Source: Pampinifervens sp037481935 (GTDB lineage Bacteria > Aquificota > Aquificia > Aquificales > Aquificaceae). From it: a stretch of 64,000 bases of DNA. Where the stretch lies: contig NZ_JBJXCT010000011.1 in NCBI RefSeq assembly GCF_046159715.1, positions 3,512 through 67,511 on the forward strand, given 5' to 3'. The notes under the pieces were generated by a model. The model saw only the letters and a list, made by a program, of their open reading frames with translations, was not told the origin of the DNA and made no database searches. Position numbers and translations under genes: made by a program. Below are positions 17,259 through 25,617 of this stretch, piece by piece; position 1 is the stretch's first letter; each line of letters begins with the position of its first letter.

Positions 17259-17786
17259 ATGCAAGGGGATAAGTCCATCAATGAGGAAAATCAATATGTG
17301 GTGATAGGAAAGGTGCTTGACACGTACGGTCTGAAAGGAGAGCTAAAGGTGCAGACTTATCTGGAAAGAAGGCACTGGTCAAAAATAAAAAGGGTTTTTC
17401 TCAAGCGTAAGGGAGGTGAGTATGTGCCCTTTTCCGTGGAATACACAAAGCCCCACGGCAAGGACCAGCTTATTCTGAAGTTTGAAGGCTTTAATGCTAT
17501 TGAGCAGGTGGAGGCCTTCAGGGGGGCAAAGATTTTTCTTCCAGAGGAGGAGCTTCCCAAAAAGAAGAGGGGAGAATACTATTACTTTGAGCTTGAGGGG
17601 CTGGAGGTTCTTACAGAAAGTGGGAAGCAGGTGGGAAGGGTTTCGGGCATCATTGAACAGAAGCCTTACGACCTTCTGGAGGTGGACGGAGGAAGGCTTT
17701 ACATACCTTTCGTGGAGGCGCTTGTGAAAGATGTAAGGTTAAAGGAGGGGAAGGTCATAGTAAAGGATATACTGGCTGAGCTCTAA
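17259..17786 (+). CDS. rimM: 16S rRNA processing/ribosome maturation factor RimM
   Basis: Helps assemble the head of the 30S subunit by binding S19. The 175 residues show VIGKVLDTYGLKGELKV at the N-terminal barrel and the PRC-barrel half with YYYFELEGLEV and LEVDGGRLYIPFVEALV. I placed the start at the ATG at 17259: the frame reads further upstream but that part overlaps nifU and is not RimM-like. A TATAAG box at 17250-17255 and TATAAA at 17243-17248 support a leaderless or very short leader. Confidence 0.9.
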   Translation: MQGDKSINEENQYVVIGKVLDTYGLKGELKVQTYLERRHWSKIKRVFLKRKGGEYVPFSVEYTKPHGKDQLILKFEGFNAIEQVEAFRGAKIFLPEEELPKKKRGEYYYFELEGLEVLTESGKQVGRVSGIIEQKPYDLLEVDGGRLYIPFVEALVKDVRLKEGKVIVKDILAEL

Positions 17787-19174
17787 TGCCTCCTTGCCCA
17801 TGTTATGGGACCAAAATGCACCTCCATACCTGCCTGACCTATGACCTCTGAAAGGGATGGGTGGGAATACATGGACTTGGAAAGGAAGTCCACCCTTAGG
17901 TCTGCCTTCATGAGGTGAACAACCTGATGGAGAAGCTCACCCGCATGAGGACCAAGTATATGACATCCCAGCAAGCGTCCATCTTCATCCACCACAAGCC
18001 TTACAAAACCCTCGTTCTCCCCGTCATCCATAGCCTTTGGGTTTGACACAAAGGAGACAACGCCAACCCTTACCTCGTGCCCCCCTTCCTCCGCCTGGTC
18101 TTCTGTGAGCCCCACGCTGGCAATCTCGTAGGCGGAGTATATTATCTTTGGAACAATCCTTTCATCCCTGACCATGTCCTCCTCCCCCAGCATGTGGCTT
18201 ATGGCTACCTTTGCCTCATACATGGACTTGTGGGCAAGCATGAGGGGTGAGGTTATGTCTCCGCAGGCGTATATGTTGGGGATGCTCGTCTGACAGAACT
18301 GGTTTACCTTTATAAAGCCTTTGCTGTCTTTCTGAATACCCACCTCTTCAAGTCCGATACTTTCCGTGTTTGGCTTCCTGCCCACCCCCAGGAGGATAAG
18401 GTCTGCACTCACTTCTGAACCATCGGAAAGAACAGCCCTGATACCACCCTCCGAAGGCTCCCAGCTCTCAACTGTAGCTTTCAGCTTTATCTCCACCCCA
18501 AGCCTTTTTAGCTTCCTTGCGAGGTATCTGGAGGATTCCTCGGGAATATCCGCAGATGGAAGAAGCCTGTCTTTCAGTTCCAACAGAAGCACCTCAGAGC
18601 CATACATCCTGAATATGTAGGCAAACTCCACACCCACTGCACCACCGCCCACTATCAGGATTTTCCTGGGAAATTCCTCAAGGGACCATATCTGGTCTGT
18701 GTCGTAGACATACCTTCCATCGGGCACAAGGTTTCCCAGGGAGGAAGTAGAAGAGCCCGTTGCCAGCAGGATGTATCTCCCTCTGAGTTCAATGCCCTCT
18801 GGCTCCACCACCACCGTATGGCTGTTCTTGAGAACTCCCCTTCCATAGAAGATGGGAATTTTGAGATGCTCTGCAAACTTTTTGAAGTTTTCCCTTATGG
18901 TGACCACCACCCTGTCCCTGCCCTTTTTGAGTTCCTGCATACTGAGCTCGTATCCCTTTAGGAATATGCCATATTCTGGAAGCCTGTGAAACTTATCAAG
19001 CATGTAGGCTCCATGCCTCATATACTTTGAGGGTATACAGCCCCTGTTGAGGCAGTTCCCTCCCACTGTCTCTGGGCTCAGCTCCACAAGGGCAACCTTC
19101 ATACCCCTTCTGTGGGCATACAGTGCCCCCTCGTATCCACCGCTGCCTGCGCCCACTATAACAAGGTCATACAT
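17783..19174 (-). CDS. lpdA: Dihydrolipoamide dehydrogenase family protein
   Basis: FAD-dependent disulfide oxidoreductase of 463 residues that reoxidises lipoamide with NAD+. Motifs: VIVGAGSGGYEGA for FAD, the redox disulfide GGNCLNRGCIPSK, the NAD-binding IVGGGAVGVEFA and the C-terminal SHPSLSE, which supplies the His-Glu base pair. No partner E2/E3 genes are adjacent. It overlaps rimM by 4 bases tail to tail and follows a 67-residue gene whose end overlaps its start by 8 bases. In sulfur oxidisers such proteins can serve lipoate-binding-protein pathways; that is only a possibility here. Confidence 0.9.
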   Translation of the reverse strand: MYDLVIVGAGSGGYEGALYAHRRGMKVALVELSPETVGGNCLNRGCIPSKYMRHGAYMLDKFHRLPEYGIFLKGYELSMQELKKGRDRVVVTIRENFKKFAEHLKIPIFYGRGVLKNSHTVVVEPEGIELRGRYILLATGSSTSSLGNLVPDGRYVYDTDQIWSLEEFPRKILIVGGGAVGVEFAYIFRMYGSEVLLLELKDRLLPSADIPEESSRYLARKLKRLGVEIKLKATVESWEPSEGGIRAVLSDGSEVSADLILLGVGRKPNTESIGLEEVGIQKDSKGFIKVNQFCQTSIPNIYACGDITSPLMLAHKSMYEAKVAISHMLGEEDMVRDERIVPKIIYSAYEIASVGLTEDQAEEGGHEVRVGVVSFVSNPKAMDDGENEGFVRLVVDEDGRLLGCHILGPHAGELLHQVVHLMKADLRVDFLSKSMYSHPSLSEVIGQAGMEVHFGPITWARRH

Positions 19175-19370
19175 CCTTTCTCTTCCTCCTTTCCCTGTAT
19201 ACTGCCTGCCTGCATTGCCTTATTATGGTGCGATACTTGTAGTAAACGGAAGGGACCTTTATGGGCAATCCGTAATACCTCTCCAGCATAAGCATAATCT
19301 CCTCTGTGGTTACATACCTGTGGTTTCTTATCAAGCCCTTTATGTATTTCACTATACGGGTTTCCTTCAT
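19167..19370 (-). CDS. Small basic protein of unknown function
   Basis: A 67-residue, lysine/arginine-rich protein (MKETRIVKYIKGLIRNHRYV start, RERRKRKDV end). I do not recognise it. The open frame extends to 19868, but the upstream part is simply the reverse of the membrane-protein gene at 19461; the ATG at 19370 with AAGGA before it is the sensible start. The predicted helices and basic tail would suit nucleic-acid binding. It overlaps lpdA by 8 bases, so the two are likely co-transcribed. Confidence 0.6.
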   Translation of the reverse strand: MKETRIVKYIKGLIRNHRYVTTEEIMLMLERYYGLPIKVPSVYYKYRTIIRQCRQAVYRERRKRKDV

Positions 19371-19460
19371 GGGTCCTTGATATTTTAACAGGCTCTGGTA
19401 TACGCCTTGATGAGCTTTGTCATTGTATGCCTCTGACAGAGGGCATAAAGTCTCAGGAGT

Positions 19461-20036
19461 ATGACTCAGGAGCAGTGGGATTTTGTAAATGTGCTCGTAA
19501 TAGTGGCAAGGTTTGTTCAGGTTTTTGGTTTCTTCTTTGCCATACTCATGCTGGTAAAAGAATTTCCCCTTGGGCACACCTTTCTTGTTTTCGCCATAAA
19601 TCTGGTAGGCTTCTTTGCCATACTGACTGGTGTGCTCATAAAAGCTTTCTCCCTGCCAGAAGTTCTTATGGCGGATGCGATAATTATTGGTCTCAGCCTT
19701 GCTATATTCATGAAGGCTTACAGGGTAAAGAGGCTCAGGGAGAAGTTTCCACCACCGCCCAGACCCCACACCCGATGTCCAGTATGTGGCAGTTTTGTAA
19801 ACCCTGAAGGAGATTACTGTGTGCTTATGGACAGCAAGAGTCTTCTTTACTTTGATAGAAAGGAACACATGGAAGCCTTCATAGAAAACCCCCAGCTTTA
19901 CAGGGTTTCAAAAGAGATTAACTACGATGGTGTGAGAAAGATATGCATAAACAAGGAAGAGGGATGGAAAGAATGGGGGCAGAGCCCCCAGCGAGTTACT
20001 TCACAAAATCCCTTAGAGCTTCATAGGCCTTCATAG
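19461..20036 (+). CDS. Membrane protein with cysteine-rich TRASH/YHS-like tail
   Basis: A 191-residue protein: three probable membrane helices in residues 1-85, then a proline-rich linker and a cytoplasmic domain with C-P-V-C-G-x8-C (HTRCPVCGSFVNPEGDYC) followed by YFDRKEHMEAF. This resembles metal-binding TRASH/YHS modules used in copper and heavy-metal handling. The PCuAC copper chaperone nearby at 20699 fits that theme. The 3' end overlaps the convergent sod gene by 41 bases. The start is uncertain; an AGGAG is present but only 1 base before the ATG. Confidence 0.55.
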   Translation: MTQEQWDFVNVLVIVARFVQVFGFFFAILMLVKEFPLGHTFLVFAINLVGFFAILTGVLIKAFSLPEVLMADAIIIGLSLAIFMKAYRVKRLREKFPPPPRPHTRCPVCGSFVNPEGDYCVLMDSKSLLYFDRKEHMEAFIENPQLYRVSKEINYDGVRKICINKEEGWKEWGQSPQRVTSQNPLELHRPS

Positions 20037-20631
20037 CCTTTTCAAATCTTTCGTTGATAACCTCCCAGTTGAGGTTCTGAAGAAAAGCATCAATGTAAGG
20101 GGGTCTTTTGTTCTTCTGGTCCACGTAGTAGGCGTGCTCGTAGGTATCAAGAATTATGATAGGTATGAGGCCTGTGTAGTTATAAACGTTATGAGCGTCA
20201 AGGCCATTTATTACTAGCCTTCCGGAGAATATATCCAGACCAAGAAGAGCCCATCCCCTGAAAGCTATGCCCGTTGCCTTTATCTCCTGAATACAGGCAT
20301 CCCATGAACCAAAGTCCTCCTCTACCTTCTTCTTGAGGGCTTCTGATGGCTGTCCTTTTGCACCAAGATGACCGAAGTAGAGCTCATGAAGCACAACTCC
20401 CATGTAGTTGAAGGTTTCCTCCACTTTGAGCTCTCTGAATTCAGAGTAATTCTGGTTTGCCTTGCTTCTGTCTGAAAAGCTCAGATCTGCCAGCTTTTCC
20501 TGAATTTCGTTGTATTTTGCCACATAGCCTTTGTAGTGGGCTTCAAAGTGTGGCTCTATCTGCTCGTTGGAAATTCCGTTGAGGTTTGCTGGTTTGAGAT
20601 GGTCTTTGGGCTGCACCTTATGCACTGGCAT
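19996..20631 (-). CDS. sodB: Superoxide dismutase (Fe/Mn family)
   Basis: Converts superoxide to oxygen and peroxide in the cytoplasm. The 211 residues contain the metal ligands in FEAHYKGY (His), LHELYFGH (His) and LDTYEHAYY (Asp and His). No signal peptide. The start has AAGGAGGTGAACC, and a TATAAT (plus-strand 20660-20665) lies between it and the PCuAC gene, so it may have its own promoter. Iron versus manganese cannot be settled by eye; Aquificales enzymes are usually iron type. Confidence 0.92.
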   Translation of the reverse strand: MPVHKVQPKDHLKPANLNGISNEQIEPHFEAHYKGYVAKYNEIQEKLADLSFSDRSKANQNYSEFRELKVEETFNYMGVVLHELYFGHLGAKGQPSEALKKKVEEDFGSWDACIQEIKATGIAFRGWALLGLDIFSGRLVINGLDAHNVYNYTGLIPIIILDTYEHAYYVDQKNKRPPYIDAFLQNLNWEVINERFEKAMKAYEALRDFVK

Positions 20632-20698
20632 GGTTCACCTCCTTAAGGGTTTTTAAGAGATTATAACCCTTCTCTGAGACCACCTTCTATGAGAAAGC

Positions 20699-21139
20699 TC
20701 AGTATCCATGCCTGTGCTGGTGCATTTGACCCCCCATTCCTTTCCTTACAGGTGCCTGCACCTTCACTTCACCGGATTTTTCAAACTTGAGAGTGAGCTC
20801 TACCGTGTCGCCCTCCTTCAGTGGCTTTTTGAGGTTTATGAGCATTATGTGAAGACCGCCTGGCTTTAGCTCTACTTTACCACCAGCCGGAACCTCAATA
20901 GCCCTTACCCTTCTCATTTTACCTTCTGCAGTTTCATGAAGCTCAGTTATCTCAGAGGCGTTGTTAGAGGCATCAAGAAGTCTGTCTGCCTCCTTACCCT
21001 TGTTTTCAATCACCATATAGGCTGCGGACATCTTGGAGGTGGGAGGCACCTCTCTTACCCATGCATCCTTTAACTCAATCTTTGGCTGGGCTAGAGCGAC
21101 CACTGCAAACGTAAGAGCGCCTGAAAGCACTTTTTTCAT
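20699..21139 (-). CDS. PCuAC-type periplasmic copper chaperone
   Basis: A 146-residue exported protein (signal MKKVLSGALTFAVVALA) of the DUF461/PCuAC family, which delivers Cu(I) to the Cu-A site of cytochrome oxidase. The copper motif is present: LHETAEGKMRRV with His and Met 8-10 residues apart, then GGLHIML with His and Met. The C terminus adds a Met/His-rich tail (GMGGQMHQHRHGY) that may bind extra copper. It has an AGGAGG-like site and is followed by sod. Confidence 0.88.
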   Translation of the reverse strand: MKKVLSGALTFAVVALAQPKIELKDAWVREVPPTSKMSAAYMVIENKGKEADRLLDASNNASEITELHETAEGKMRRVRAIEVPAGGKVELKPGGLHIMLINLKKPLKEGDTVELTLKFEKSGEVKVQAPVRKGMGGQMHQHRHGY

Positions 21140-21204
21140 GACTTCACCTCCTGAGTGAATTTAAAGAAAATTTTAAAGGTCAGTTTATGAAAAGTCAATG
21201 AAAA

Positions 21205-21278
21205 CCAGCCCGGCGGGAGTCGAACCCGCAACCTTGGGATCCGTAGTCCCACGCTCTGTCCAGTTGAGCTACGGGCCG
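21205..21278 (-). tRNA. tRNA-Arg(ACG)
   Basis: Read on the minus strand, the 74 bases fold as a full cloverleaf: 7-bp acceptor CGGCCCG/CGGGCTG (one G-T pair), D arm GCTC/GAGC, anticodon stem TGGGA/TCCCA with loop CTACGGA (anticodon ACG), 5-base variable loop, and T arm GCGGG-TTCGACT-CCCGC, discriminator G. The CCA end is not encoded. ACG reads CGT and, after A34 deamination, CGC/CGA. It lies between pcuAC and a divergent decarboxylase gene. Confidence 0.97.
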
Positions 21279-21296
21279 TATGGATTATATTATATG
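21264..21296. promoter_or_regulatory. Overlapping divergent promoters for tRNA-Arg and decarboxylase
   Basis: The AT-rich core at 21284-21295 (a near palindrome of TATAAT/ATTATA units) serves both directions. Facing right, TTGAGC (21264-21269, inside the tRNA) and TATATT (21286-21291) have a 16-base spacer and end 10 bases before the ATG at 21302. Facing left, TATAAT boxes precede the tRNA 5' end by several bases. Confidence 0.45.
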
Positions 21297-21301
21297 CCAT
21301 A

Positions 21302-22474
21302 ATGCTTAAGGAAACCATAGACCCCCTATCTCTACAGTATGAGAATTCTCGCAGATACTTTCGAGAATTCCTCTCCGAAAGGGAGCATATCCTTCCACAT
21401 TTAAAGCCAGATAAAACTCCTGTGCTCCTTATGGACCTGCAGGGTATAAAGAGCAGATACATTGAGGTAAAGTATCACTTTTCCCAGTTTAAGGTTTACT
21501 ACGCAGTCAAAGCCAACGACCACATGGATGTTCTTAAAACCCTTGCAGAGCTTGGCTCTGGCTTTGAGGTAGCTTCCTCTCAAGAGCTACAGAAAGTTCT
21601 TAGCCTGGGAGTAAAGCCAGAAAGGGTCATATCCAGCAATCCCATAAAGCCCATGGATTTCATAGATTACGCCTACAGAAAGGGGATTAACAGGTTTGTG
21701 GTGGACTCTTTTACTGAGGTGGACAAGATATCAAAGGTAGCTCCCAGGTCAAGAGTTTATGTGAGGCTGGTGGTTCCCAACGAGGGAAGCGACTGGCCAC
21801 TTTCAAAGAAGTTCGGCGTGGATGTGGATATGGCCCTTGATATATTAGAATACGCACAGAATAAGGGTCTTGTGCCATATGGCATAACCTTTCATGTGGG
21901 CTCGCAGTGCAACAACTTCAGAAACTGGCTAATCGGTATAAAGAGGGTAAGTGAACTCTGGCAGAAGTCAAAACTCAGAGGGCTGAGGCTTCAGATGCTA
22001 AACATGGGCGGAGGTATTCCTGTAAGATACACCTACGAGGCCCTCAGGATAGAGGATATAGCCTACTACGTAAAGGGTCTTTTGCAGAAGTTCATGCCCT
22101 CTCTCCCCCATGAGCTTCAGATAGAGCCAGGAAGGGGCATTGTGGGAGACCAGGGCATAATGGTCTGCAGAGTTATAGGAAAAGCGAGGAGAGGTGATGA
22201 GAACTGGCTATACATAGACACGGGCGTCTTTAACGGGCTTGCGGAGGCTCTGGGGGGAATAAGATACCCCTTCTATCTGGAGAAGGAGGGAGAGCTTAAG
22301 GAATGGACTATTGGAGGTGTCTCCTGCGACAGCATGGATGTGGTGGCACGCATGGTGCCGCTGCCTGAGCCAGAAGTTGGGGACTACTTATACATACTCT
22401 CCGCCGGTGCCTATACTACTGTTTACGCAGCAGACTTTAACGGCTTTCCAGAGCCTGAGGTTCTGTGCCTCTAA
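21302..22474 (+). CDS. PLP-dependent ornithine/lysine/arginine-type decarboxylase (fold III)
   Basis: A 390-residue alanine-racemase-fold decarboxylase of the eukaryotic-ODC/diaminopimelate group. The PLP lysine lies in YYAVKAND near residue 70; FHVGSQ, the glycine-rich MGGGIP and EPGRGIVG phosphate-binding segments, and the C-terminal GVSCDSMDV with the catalytic Cys-Asp are all present. CDSMD is typical of ornithine/lysine decarboxylases rather than diaminopimelate decarboxylase, so a polyamine role (putrescine or cadaverine) is likely; thermophiles need long polyamines. Probably leaderless. It overlaps the next convergent gene by 38 bases. Confidence 0.85.
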   Translation: MLKETIDPLSLQYENSRRYFREFLSEREHILPHLKPDKTPVLLMDLQGIKSRYIEVKYHFSQFKVYYAVKANDHMDVLKTLAELGSGFEVASSQELQKVLSLGVKPERVISSNPIKPMDFIDYAYRKGINRFVVDSFTEVDKISKVAPRSRVYVRLVVPNEGSDWPLSKKFGVDVDMALDILEYAQNKGLVPYGITFHVGSQCNNFRNWLIGIKRVSELWQKSKLRGLRLQMLNMGGGIPVRYTYEALRIEDIAYYVKGLLQKFMPSLPHELQIEPGRGIVGDQGIMVCRVIGKARRGDENWLYIDTGVFNGLAEALGGIRYPFYLEKEGELKEWTIGGVSCDSMDVVARMVPLPEPEVGDYLYILSAGAYTTVYAADFNGFPEPEVLCL

Positions 22475-23279
22475 AAGTAAGGGAGACCGTTCCATCTGCA
22501 TCGCTGTTCACATATACCCATGACCTGAGAAGAGGTTCAGAAAGCTCAAGAAAGGTTTTATCAACTACGGGCATATTTAGCAGAAGTAGCGTATTTTCAG
22601 CAAGCCTGAGCATGTATTCCATATCTCTGGATGGTATCACCTCCCTGTAGCCCATGAAAAGCACGTTGGGGTTCATGTAAAAGGCATCCTTAAGACCCTC
22701 TTCAAAGGTGTCAACATCCACGCCGACCTCCCTCTGAATTACAAGAGACTGCCCATGCCTGAGCAGGAAGGTAAGAGGCGACTCAAGAATGAACACAACC
22801 CTGCTGTAGTTATCACATATATTCTGCAGAAGGGAATATATGAGCGTGTTCACAAGGGCATGATTTTTCCCCTGAAATACAACAAAGCCAGAGCTGTATA
22901 GCCTCAATATCTCATCAAGCCTTCCGGCACTATTTTTGTCAGGGCACAGCCTGCCAAGGGGCGGTATATGGTAGGGTGTTTTAAGTATGTAAACCACATA
23001 GCTACCCCTCTGGGTTATGTATTTGACCCTGAACCTTCCCACATTCTGAAGACCAAAGGAAAACATCCCCTCCCTTCCAAGTGGACCCAGAGCAAAGGGT
23101 GTATGGCTTCTGAGGGCAACCAGCGTATCCCTTATGTCCTCAGGGGTGAGAAGGGCGTCGGATACCTTTATGAGTTTCTGACCCCTCTTTTCCGTTATAA
23201 AGGCCTTTGGCACCAGGTATACCTCTGTTATATCCTCGCTTGCACTCAGATAACTTATCAGGTGTGGCACATAGTTCAT
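22437..23279 (-). CDS. PilT-like protein lacking a P-loop
   Basis: A 280-residue protein aligning with the PilT/PilB secretion ATPase core. It keeps the N-terminal domain pattern (FRVKYITQRGSYV) and the Asp/His-box region (VIQREVGVDVDTFEEGLKDAFYMNPNVLFMGYREV equivalent to the PilT QREVG...DPDVILVGE stretch), but where Walker A should be it reads FQGKNHALVNTLIYS, without GxxGxGK[ST]. It therefore cannot bind ATP in the usual way and may be a regulatory or structural partner of an active PilT. A good AAGGAGA precedes the ATG. Confidence 0.65.
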   Translation of the reverse strand: MNYVPHLISYLSASEDITEVYLVPKAFITEKRGQKLIKVSDALLTPEDIRDTLVALRSHTPFALGPLGREGMFSFGLQNVGRFRVKYITQRGSYVVYILKTPYHIPPLGRLCPDKNSAGRLDEILRLYSSGFVVFQGKNHALVNTLIYSLLQNICDNYSRVVFILESPLTFLLRHGQSLVIQREVGVDVDTFEEGLKDAFYMNPNVLFMGYREVIPSRDMEYMLRLAENTLLLLNMPVVDKTFLELSEPLLRSWVYVNSDADGTVSLTFRGTEPQALESR

Positions 23280-23358
23280 CCTATCTCTCCTTGTTGATAA
23301 TCCTCATAGCAGGGTCAGCAGTAAGAATTATATTATGCCTAAACTTCAGGAGGAGAAA

Positions 23359-24393
23359 ATGGCAGTAAAGGATGTTATGGAGGCTCTAAGGGATACGGTT
23401 GTTAACAACTCAAGGCTCTCTGAGCTTGTCAAGGACATAAAACTTATAGGTAGAACCCTTGAGATAGTCTACAGGCTTCCTCAAAAGGGGCTTGAGGAAG
23501 ATATAGTTGAAAAGACAAGAAATGCCCTTGAGAGGGTGCCTGATGTAGAAGACATCAAGGTAAGGTTTGTGGAGGATGTTCCTGCACAGCCTGTCATGGG
23601 TGCACCTGCCTTTACCAGAAGGAGGGTGCCGGGCATAAAGCATCTGATAGCAGTGGGCAGTGGAAAGGGCGGCGTAGGAAAGTCCACCGTATCTGCAAAC
23701 CTTGCCCTCGCCCTTTCAAAGCTGGGCTACAGAGTAGGTCTTCTTGATGCGGACATATACGGACCAAGCATCCCCACCATAATGGGGGTAAAGGGTGAAA
23801 GGGTCCATGTGGATGAAGGAAACAGGATTATACCGGTGGAGAAATACGGAATAAAGCTGCTGTCTATAGGCTTTTTACTTCCCTCCGAAGATACCCCGGT
23901 TATATGGCGTGGTCCCATGCTTATGAAGGCCCTGACCCAGTTCCTCTTTGACGTTAAATGGGGAGAGCTTGATTACCTTGTTCTTGACCTTCCGCCTGGC
24001 ACGGGGGATGTTCAGCTCACACTGGCTCAGAACGTGCACATGGGGGGTGCAGTGGTGGTTACAACTCCTCAGGATGTGGCTCTGGCGGATGTGAAGAAGG
24101 CGGTTGCCATGTTCAAGGAGGTTCAGATACCAGTTCTGGGTGTTATAGAGAACATGGCATACTTTATCTGTCCCGACAGCGGTAAAAAGTATTACATATT
24201 TGGAAAGGGAAGGGTGGCAGAATTTGCGACCGCATACGGACTGAAGATCCTTGGCTCCATACCCGTTGACCCTGAGCTTGCGGAGACTTCAGACCTGGGG
24301 GTGCCCGTAGTGGAAAGCCATCCCGACTCAGACACCGCAAGGGCCTTTATAAGCATAGCAAAACTTATAAGCGACATAACAGAAAGGAGGTAA
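23359..24393 (+). CDS. Mrp/ApbC-type P-loop Fe-S carrier
   Basis: A 344-residue scaffold/carrier that uses ATP to load or deliver Fe-S clusters. It has an N-terminal MIP18-like domain (DVMEALRDTV...) and the deviant Walker A GKGGVGKS, then DADIYGPS, DLPPGTGD and a C-terminal CPDSG, which replaces the usual CxxC (only one Cys visible). ATG 23359 is chosen because AGGAGGAG lies just before it and a TATATT box at 23329-23334 abuts the earlier ATG at 23335. The next gene, a NifS-like protein, follows by 3 bases. Confidence 0.88.
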   Translation: MAVKDVMEALRDTVVNNSRLSELVKDIKLIGRTLEIVYRLPQKGLEEDIVEKTRNALERVPDVEDIKVRFVEDVPAQPVMGAPAFTRRRVPGIKHLIAVGSGKGGVGKSTVSANLALALSKLGYRVGLLDADIYGPSIPTIMGVKGERVHVDEGNRIIPVEKYGIKLLSIGFLLPSEDTPVIWRGPMLMKALTQFLFDVKWGELDYLVLDLPPGTGDVQLTLAQNVHMGGAVVVTTPQDVALADVKKAVAMFKEVQIPVLGVIENMAYFICPDSGKKYYIFGKGRVAEFATAYGLKILGSIPVDPELAETSDLGVPVVESHPDSDTARAFISIAKLISDITERR

Positions 24394-24396
24394 AAA

Positions 24397-25617
24397 ATGT
24401 TTGTAAAAAAAGCAGGAAAAAGGGTTGTTTACCTTGACCACATAGCCACAACGCCTGTGGCAGAAGAAGTCCTGCATGCCATGCTTCCCTACTTCAGGGA
24501 AAACTTTGGAAATCCCACATCCCTGCACAGTTTTGGACAGGTGGCAAAGAAGGCCATAAACGAAGCCCGTGAAAAGCTGGCAAGTCTTACCAACGCAAAC
24601 TCTCCAGAGGAACTCATCTTTACTTCTGGTGGTATAGAGGCAAACAACCTTGCCATAAAGGGTATAGCGGAGGCATATGAAAAAAAGGGAAGGCACATAG
24701 TCACCACAGAGATTGAACACCACTCTATTCTCCACCCCCTCAAGAGCCTTGAAAAGAAAGGTTGGGAAGTTACATACCTAAAGCCCGATAACTACGGCCT
24801 CATAGACCCTCAGCAGCTGGCTGATGCCATCCGGCCCGATACGGTGCTGGTGAGTATAGGACATTCCAACAGGGAAATAGGAACCATACAGAACATAAAG
24901 GAGCTTGTCCGGGCTGCAAAGGAGAAGAACCCAAAGGTTATATTCCATACGGACGCCTGCCCCACACTGGGACACTACCCTGTAGACCTTAAGGACTGGG
25001 GCGTGGATGCTGCATCCTTTACCGCCCATCTCATGTATGGACCCAAGGGCGTGGGAGCCCTCTGGACGAGGAAGGGCGTGAAGATAAGACCACTCATTGA
25101 GGGTGGAACTCAGGAAAGGGGGGTCAGAGCGGGAACTGAGAACGTGCCGGGCATAGTGGGCTTCGGCGCTGCATGCGAGCTTGCCATGAGAGAATTATCT
25201 GACAGGATGCAGAGGCTGTCTTCTTACAGAGACAGGCTCAGAAAGGGTCTGGAAGAAAGGCTTGAGATGATAGAGTTTACTGGGCATCCCATCCAGAGAT
25301 TACCACACCACCTATCTCTGATCGTGCATCTTATAGAGGGGGAGGCTATGCTTCTCAGGCTTGACCTCATGGGCATAGAGACGGCCTCTGGTTCCGCCTG
25401 TGTATCCCTCGCCCTGAAGCAATCTCATGTGCTCTTTGCGGTAGGTGTTCCAAAAGAGGTGGCAAACGGCTCCATAGTTTTCAGTTTTGGAAGGGAAAAC
25501 ACGGAGGAAGACGTAGAATACGTTATAGAGGAGTTTCCAAAGACAGTGAAACTGCTCAGAGAGCTATCTCCCTTTAATCCTGAGAACTGGGAGCAATATG
25601 TAAAGGGTAAAAAATGA
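24397..25617 (+). CDS. NifS/IscS-like protein lacking the PLP lysine
   Basis: A 406-residue homologue of cysteine desulfurases. The fold markers are there (YLDHIATTP, FGNPTSLH, TEIEHHSILHP with H108, HTDA with D186, and the loop ASGSAC with C335). Yet the PLP-linking Lys, normally in SxHKxYGPKG, is Leu212 (AHLMYGPKG); the PLP-contacting Gln is Pro189 and the Thr of SGGTE is Ile80. It therefore should not form the internal aldimine and is probably not a desulfurase; it could pass persulfide sulfur through C335. It sits between mrp and queH, with AGGAGG before its ATG and an ATGA overlap with queH. Confidence 0.8.
   Translation: MFVKKAGKRVVYLDHIATTPVAEEVLHAMLPYFRENFGNPTSLHSFGQVAKKAINEAREKLASLTNANSPEELIFTSGGIEANNLAIKGIAEAYEKKGRHIVTTEIEHHSILHPLKSLEKKGWEVTYLKPDNYGLIDPQQLADAIRPDTVLVSIGHSNREIGTIQNIKELVRAAKEKNPKVIFHTDACPTLGHYPVDLKDWGVDAASFTAHLMYGPKGVGALWTRKGVKIRPLIEGGTQERGVRAGTENVPGIVGFGAACELAMRELSDRMQRLSSYRDRLRKGLEERLEMIEFTGHPIQRLPHHLSLIVHLIEGEAMLLRLDLMGIETASGSACVSLALKQSHVLFAVGVPKEVANGSIVFSFGRENTEEDVEYVIEEFPKTVKLLRELSPFNPENWEQYVKGKK

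Noticed and set aside
19371..19868. N-terminal extension of the small basic protein gene
   Set aside because: This part is the reverse of the membrane-protein gene at 19461-20036, and a good AAGGA-ATG start exists at 19370.
24397..25617. Standard cysteine desulfurase (iscS/nifS)
   Set aside because: The PLP lysine and two other pocket residues are missing, so a gene symbol would mislead.
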